From: Kaistia sp. 32K
GTDB lineage: Bacteria > Pseudomonadota > Alphaproteobacteria > Rhizobiales > Kaistiaceae
DNA length: 64,000 nucleotides
Assembly (NCBI RefSeq): GCF_016629525.1
Contig: NZ_AP024269.1
Coordinates: 4,042,001-4,106,000, forward strand
Reading direction: 5' to 3'
A program made the translations under genes and the position numbers. Shown here piece by piece: positions 61,120 through 64,000 of this stretch (within the stretch, counting starts at the first letter, position 1; the number at the start of each line of letters is the position of its first letter). The notes beneath the pieces are model-generated. The model searched no databases, had not been told where the DNA came from, and saw only the letters and a list, made by a program, of their open reading frames with translations.

Positions 61120-61776
61120 ATGAGTTCAAAACTGCGCCTCCACGCGACGCCGGGCAGCCTCTATTCGGCCAAGGTCCGCATTGCCCTGCGGCACAAGGGA
61201 TTGGATTGGAATGAGGTCGAACCCGAGGGCGGCTATCGCAGCGACGCCTACCGCAAGCGGGTGCCTCAGGGCACGGTGCCGGCGCTGGAGGTCGACGGCG
61301 CGCTGATCGTCGACTCCGAGGCGATCGTCGAATATCTTGAGGAGACCTATCCGGCCGCTCCCCTGCTTCCCGGTGCCCCCCTGGATCGAGCGCGGATCCG
61401 CTCGCTGTCGCGCTTTCACGACACGGCACTGGAGCCAGCCATACGCGCGCTCTTTCCCTCAATCCGCGAGGGAAAGCGTCCGCCAAATGCGCTGATCGAA
61501 CGTATCAACACACAGCTCGCCATTCTCGAGCGCATTGCCAAGCCATCGCCACTGCTCGGCGGCGCTGCGCTCGCGCTCGCCGACTGCGGCTATCCGGTCA
61601 GCTTTGCCACGCTCGACATCCTTGCGACCTGCACGGGCATCCAGCTCGATTGGCCGGAAGCGATCCGGCAATATCAGGGCGCGCTGGATCGGGTGCCGGC
61701 CGTCGACGCCGTCCTCACACCCTATCGCGACATCACGACAAAATGGGCCGAAGCGGCCCTTGGAGCCCGCGCATGA
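61120..61776 (+). CDS. glutathione S-transferase family protein
   Basis: A 218-residue cytosolic protein. The thioredoxin-like N-terminal domain (1-80) starts LRLHATPGSLYSAKVRIALRHKGL, with the cis-Pro segment VPALEVDG and the glutathione-binding D-S-E-A-I near 65-69. The helical C-terminal domain includes LADCGYPVSFATLDILA. Ser or Tyr in PGSLYS is the likely activating residue. It starts three bases after permease 3 and overlaps the creatininase start (ATGA). A role in cleaving or forming glutathione thioethers of the imported compound fits the locus. Confidence 0.9.
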   Translation: MSSKLRLHATPGSLYSAKVRIALRHKGLDWNEVEPEGGYRSDAYRKRVPQGTVPALEVDGALIVDSEAIVEYLEETYPAAPLLPGAPLDRARIRSLSRFHDTALEPAIRALFPSIREGKRPPNALIERINTQLAILERIAKPSPLLGGAALALADCGYPVSFATLDILATCTGIQLDWPEAIRQYQGALDRVPAVDAVLTPYRDITTKWAEAALGARA

Positions 61777-62519
61777 GACTGGACCTCAGCACCTGGAAGG
61801 AGATCGACGAGTATCTCCTCAAATCCCAGGCGGTGATTTTGCCGGTGGGTTCCACCGAACAGCACGGTCCCCTCGGGATTATCGGCACCGACACGCTGTG
61901 CGCCGAGGCCGTCGCCCGAAGGGCTGGCGAACTCGGCGGGGCTCTGGTTCTGCCGGCCCTCGCCTACACGCCAGCGCCCTTCAACATGGGTTTTGCCGGC
62001 ACCATTTCCGTCAGCGAGACGGTATTCTCGGCGCTCGTCACGGAGATCCTCGCCGCGCTCGCCCACCACGGCTTCCGGCAGGTCTATGTGCTCAACGGCC
62101 ACGGCGCCAATCTGGAGCCCCTCCGCCGTGTCGCGTCCGCGCAAAACGCGCTCGACATTCACATTCGCTCCTGGTGGGAGTTCCCAGCCGTGCGCGTCCT
62201 GCGCGACGAGCTCTACGGCTCCTGGGAAGGCATGCACGCCACGCCGTCCGAGGTGGCAATCACGCAGCACACCCACCGCATCGTCGACCACGCCCCGATC
62301 CCCGCTCCCGAGCCTCTCACGCCAGAGTTCATCGCGAGCCACGCGGGCGACCGCCACGGCCCTCCCGACGAGCACCGCCGCCAGTTCCCCGACGGCCGCG
62401 TCGGCTCCCATTCGGGATTGGCACGGCCTGAACATGGCGAGACGCTGCTGAAGCTGGCGAGCGAGGCTTGCGCCGCAGAATTCAACACGCTGTGGGCAAG
62501 GGTCGAGACGTCTCCTTGA
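61773..62519 (+). CDS. creatininase/formamide hydrolase family amidohydrolase
   Basis: A 248-residue metal-dependent amidohydrolase. VILPVGSTEQHGPLGIIGTDT holds the metal ligands E29, H31 and D40, and VLNGHGAN holds H110. TPAPFNMGFAGTISVS is typical. Family members hydrolyse creatinine, 3-dehydro-scyllo-inosose, mycofactocin precursors and formamides. Its ATG overlaps the GST stop. Here it may remove an amide or acyl group from the imported sulfur compound; that is inference. No clear terminator follows. Confidence 0.88.
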   Translation: MRLDLSTWKEIDEYLLKSQAVILPVGSTEQHGPLGIIGTDTLCAEAVARRAGELGGALVLPALAYTPAPFNMGFAGTISVSETVFSALVTEILAALAHHGFRQVYVLNGHGANLEPLRRVASAQNALDIHIRSWWEFPAVRVLRDELYGSWEGMHATPSEVAITQHTHRIVDHAPIPAPEPLTPEFIASHAGDRHGPPDEHRRQFPDGRVGSHSGLARPEHGETLLKLASEACAAEFNTLWARVETSP

Positions 62520-62721
62520 GCGCCTGCTTGTGCCGGAGCGGCCGCGGCTTCGCTGCCACCGGGACTTCGTTTCGCCACGCCGCCTCGTCTCAAGCCGCCT
62601 TCTCACAACCGGATTTTGGCAGCATGCTCGGAACCAGGATGAGTTAGCTCAGTTGTAACCTGGGTACGACGCTGACGAGCCCGGCCGCGGGGTAAGCGGC
62701 TTCCTTGAGGAACTCCCCATC

Positions 62722-63162
62722 ATGATGCTTTCGACCAGAATTCGTTCAGTCGCGATTGCCGTCATCGCCGCTGGCGCGGTCAGCCTTGCAGGCGCTGCGC
62801 ATGCCGACAGCGGTACGATCCGCTTCGCCGTGTACAAGGCCGCCTTTTTCGTGGGCGGCTCCGGAGGCGAGGGAACGCTGACCTTCCAGGGTCGTCGCTA
62901 TCCCATCTCGATCGCCGGCGTCTCGGGCGGCCTCGCGTTCGGCGTTTCCAAGACCTATTTCCAAGGTACCGTACGCCACATCCGCCGCGCCCGCGATGTG
63001 ACCGGGGTCTACGCCGCGGTGGGCGGTGGCGGCGCGGTCGGCAGGGGCGCCCAGATGATCATCCTGAAGAACGACAAGGGCGCCCAACTCGAACTCACGG
63101 GCAAGCAGGTGGGCCTGCAGGTCAACGCCGATCTCAGCGGCATGGCCATCACCGTGAAGTAA
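62722..63162 (+). CDS. secreted small protein, unknown function
   Basis: A 146-residue protein with a signal peptide (about 1-28, ending GAAHA). The mature part is predicted all-beta and glycine-rich (GGSGGEGTLTFQGRRY, GVYAAVGGGGAVGRG) and ends QVNADLSGMAITVK. I recognise no named family, although similar short proteins with a GLAFGVSKTYFQG-like block occur in proteobacteria as I recall. GAGG lies about 12 bases before the ATG. It stands alone between the creatininase gene and a convergent LysR gene. Confidence 0.7.
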   Translation: MMLSTRIRSVAIAVIAAGAVSLAGAAHADSGTIRFAVYKAAFFVGGSGGEGTLTFQGRRYPISIAGVSGGLAFGVSKTYFQGTVRHIRRARDVTGVYAAVGGGGAVGRGAQMIILKNDKGAQLELTGKQVGLQVNADLSGMAITVK

Positions 63163-63207
63163 GCGGCGCGGCAAATCCGCAAAGACGGCATTTCGAAACC
63201 CGGCTGG

Positions 63208-63228
63208 CCGGCGCCGAACCTGCGCCGG
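63208..63228. terminator. hairpin terminator between convergent genes
   Basis: Perfect 7-bp arms CCGGCGC / GCGCCGG around CGAACCT, 45 bases after the secreted-protein stop and 28 bases beyond the LysR-type stop. Confidence 0.55.
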
Positions 63229-63256
63229 CGGTCACGATTGAAGTTCGGATGGCCGG

Positions 63257-64000
63257 CTAGGACACCGGATGTCGGCGGGCGGCAAAAAGTTGCGCGGCCC
63301 AATCCAGAAAGATGCGCACGCATGGAGAAAGGTGCCGTGACGGCGGATACAGGGCAAAGACCGGGACCGGATCGCCGCGGAAATCCGCGAGCACTTCGCG
63401 GAGAGCGCCCTTCTCGATCATCGGTGTTGCCAGATAATCAGCGATGCGGATCAATCCATGCCCGTTGAGGGCGCATTCGACATAGGCCGCCGTGTCATTG
63501 ACGGCCAGTTGGCAGCCCAGGGGCACCGGGAGTTCCCGCCCCTGCTCGTTGAACTTCCAGGTCTCGCGAAATTCCGAGCCGTTCTGGAAATACCCGACAA
63601 TGCGATGCCGGGTCAGGTCCCCCGGGGAACCGGGTGCGCCGAATTGCTTAAGATATTCGCCTGAGGCGCAGACTATCCAGTTGAAGGAGCCGATCCGCCG
63701 GCTCACCAGCGACGCATCGTCCAGCTCGCCGGTCCTGAGCACGCAGTCGACCGCTTCCCGCACCAGATCGACGCGCCGGTCGCCTACTCCCAAAGCAATC
63801 TGAATGGCGGGATACCGACGCGCGAATTCCGACAGATTGGGAAGAACTAGAGACGACGCGATCGAGCCCGGCATGTCGACGCGAATGCGGCCGGCAGGGT
63901 GCTCATAGTTGCTGCCAAGCGAGCTTTCGATCGCCTCGATCTCGGCCAAAACCGCCAGACTTCGCTCATAATACGCGCGGCCATCGTCCGTGAGACTGAA
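63257..64000 (-). CDS. LysR family regulator (partial, N-terminus beyond the right edge)
   Basis: The 247 visible residues begin FSLTDDGRAYYERS, the end of a LysR DNA-binding domain and linker helix. They continue with RIRVDMPGSIASSLVLPNLSEFARRYPAIQIAL and an effector domain (LDDASLVSRRIGSFNWIVCAS, NDTAAYVECALNGHGLIRIADYL). This is the common LTTR pattern of the CrgA/DmlR-like subgroup. It runs toward the secreted-protein gene. It is the only regulator seen near the organosulfur locus and might control it, but it is not adjacent to those promoters. Confidence 0.92.
   Translation of the reverse strand, partial: FSLTDDGRAYYERSLAVLAEIEAIESSLGSNYEHPAGRIRVDMPGSIASSLVLPNLSEFARRYPAIQIALGVGDRRVDLVREAVDCVLRTGELDDASLVSRRIGSFNWIVCASGEYLKQFGAPGSPGDLTRHRIVGYFQNGSEFRETWKFNEQGRELPVPLGCQLAVNDTAAYVECALNGHGLIRIADYLATPMIEKGALREVLADFRGDPVPVFALYPPSRHLSPCVRIFLDWAAQLFAARRHPVS

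Noticed and set aside
62641..62655. GTTAGCTCAGTTG, like a tRNA D-arm
   Set aside because: No acceptor stem, anticodon arm or T-arm follows at tRNA spacing. A short chance match is more likely, though it could pair with the 51275 fragment as an island edge only by speculation.

Overview
The window is GC-rich DNA with dense, mostly operonic coding on both strands and strong Shine-Dalgarno sites. Its gene content (aa3-type oxidase genes, a class I cytochrome c, paired sugar ABC importers with ROK and GntR regulators, AspT-type exchangers, Gram-negative porin) points to an alphaproteobacterium, probably of the order Hyphomicrobiales. The genus cannot be read from the sequence. I see no rRNA, CRISPR array or intact tRNA.

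Layout. 1-1.7 kb: start of an oxidase subunit I gene, subunit II (coxB) and a small cytochrome c. 1.9-6.2 kb: single enzyme genes (NIPSNAP-like, alpha/beta hydrolase, Ntn-type amide hydrolase, amidohydrolase). 6.2-11 kb: ROK regulator and a complete ribose-type ABC importer (permease, binding protein, double ATPase). 11-14.5 kb: small membrane protein, TIM-barrel-like protein of unknown role, Ca2+/H+ exchanger, two-TM K+ channel. 14.5-27.6 kb: decarboxylase/exchanger island with two AspT-family exchangers, a long Orn/Lys/Arg-type decarboxylase, a porin, aspartate 4-decarboxylase with a lysine-rich repeat tail, a two-TM protein, a HlyD-type adaptor and an AI-2E family membrane protein. The likely theme is acid resistance or decarboxylation-driven proton-motive force. 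27.7-32 kb: acyltransferase, TetR with divergent MFS pump around a palindromic operator, class A acid phosphatase. 32-41 kb: a GntR-centred sugar regulon (GH43, aldo/keto reductase, large LamG-like protein, SBP-MalF-MalG importer) with matching operator-like sequences at both promoters. 41-48 kb: a second SBP-MalF-MalG importer with a GH38 enzyme and its own ROK regulator, again with matching candidate operators. 48-51 kb: GtrB-type glycosyltransferase, polytopic membrane protein and a truncated GtrA remnant.

The most interesting region is 51.3-62.5 kb. On the minus strand lie a NicX/M29-like protein, a DszB-like sulfinate desulfinase (the Cys/His/Arg catalytic set is visible), a DszC/SfnB-like flavin monooxygenase carrying an extra partial acyl-CoA-dehydrogenase C-terminal domain, and a DszA/NtaA-like monooxygenase. 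Divergent from them on the plus strand are three polar-amino-acid-type permeases, two periplasmic binding proteins, a glutathione S-transferase and a creatininase-family amidohydrolase, with no ATPase gene. I read this as an organosulfur uptake and desulfurisation locus, reminiscent in logic of the Bacillus ytm/tcy S-alkyl-cysteine operon but built on a dszABC-like core. A tRNA 3'-end-like fragment and the broken gtrA next to it suggest an acquired-DNA boundary. The window ends in a secreted small protein and a partial LysR regulator.
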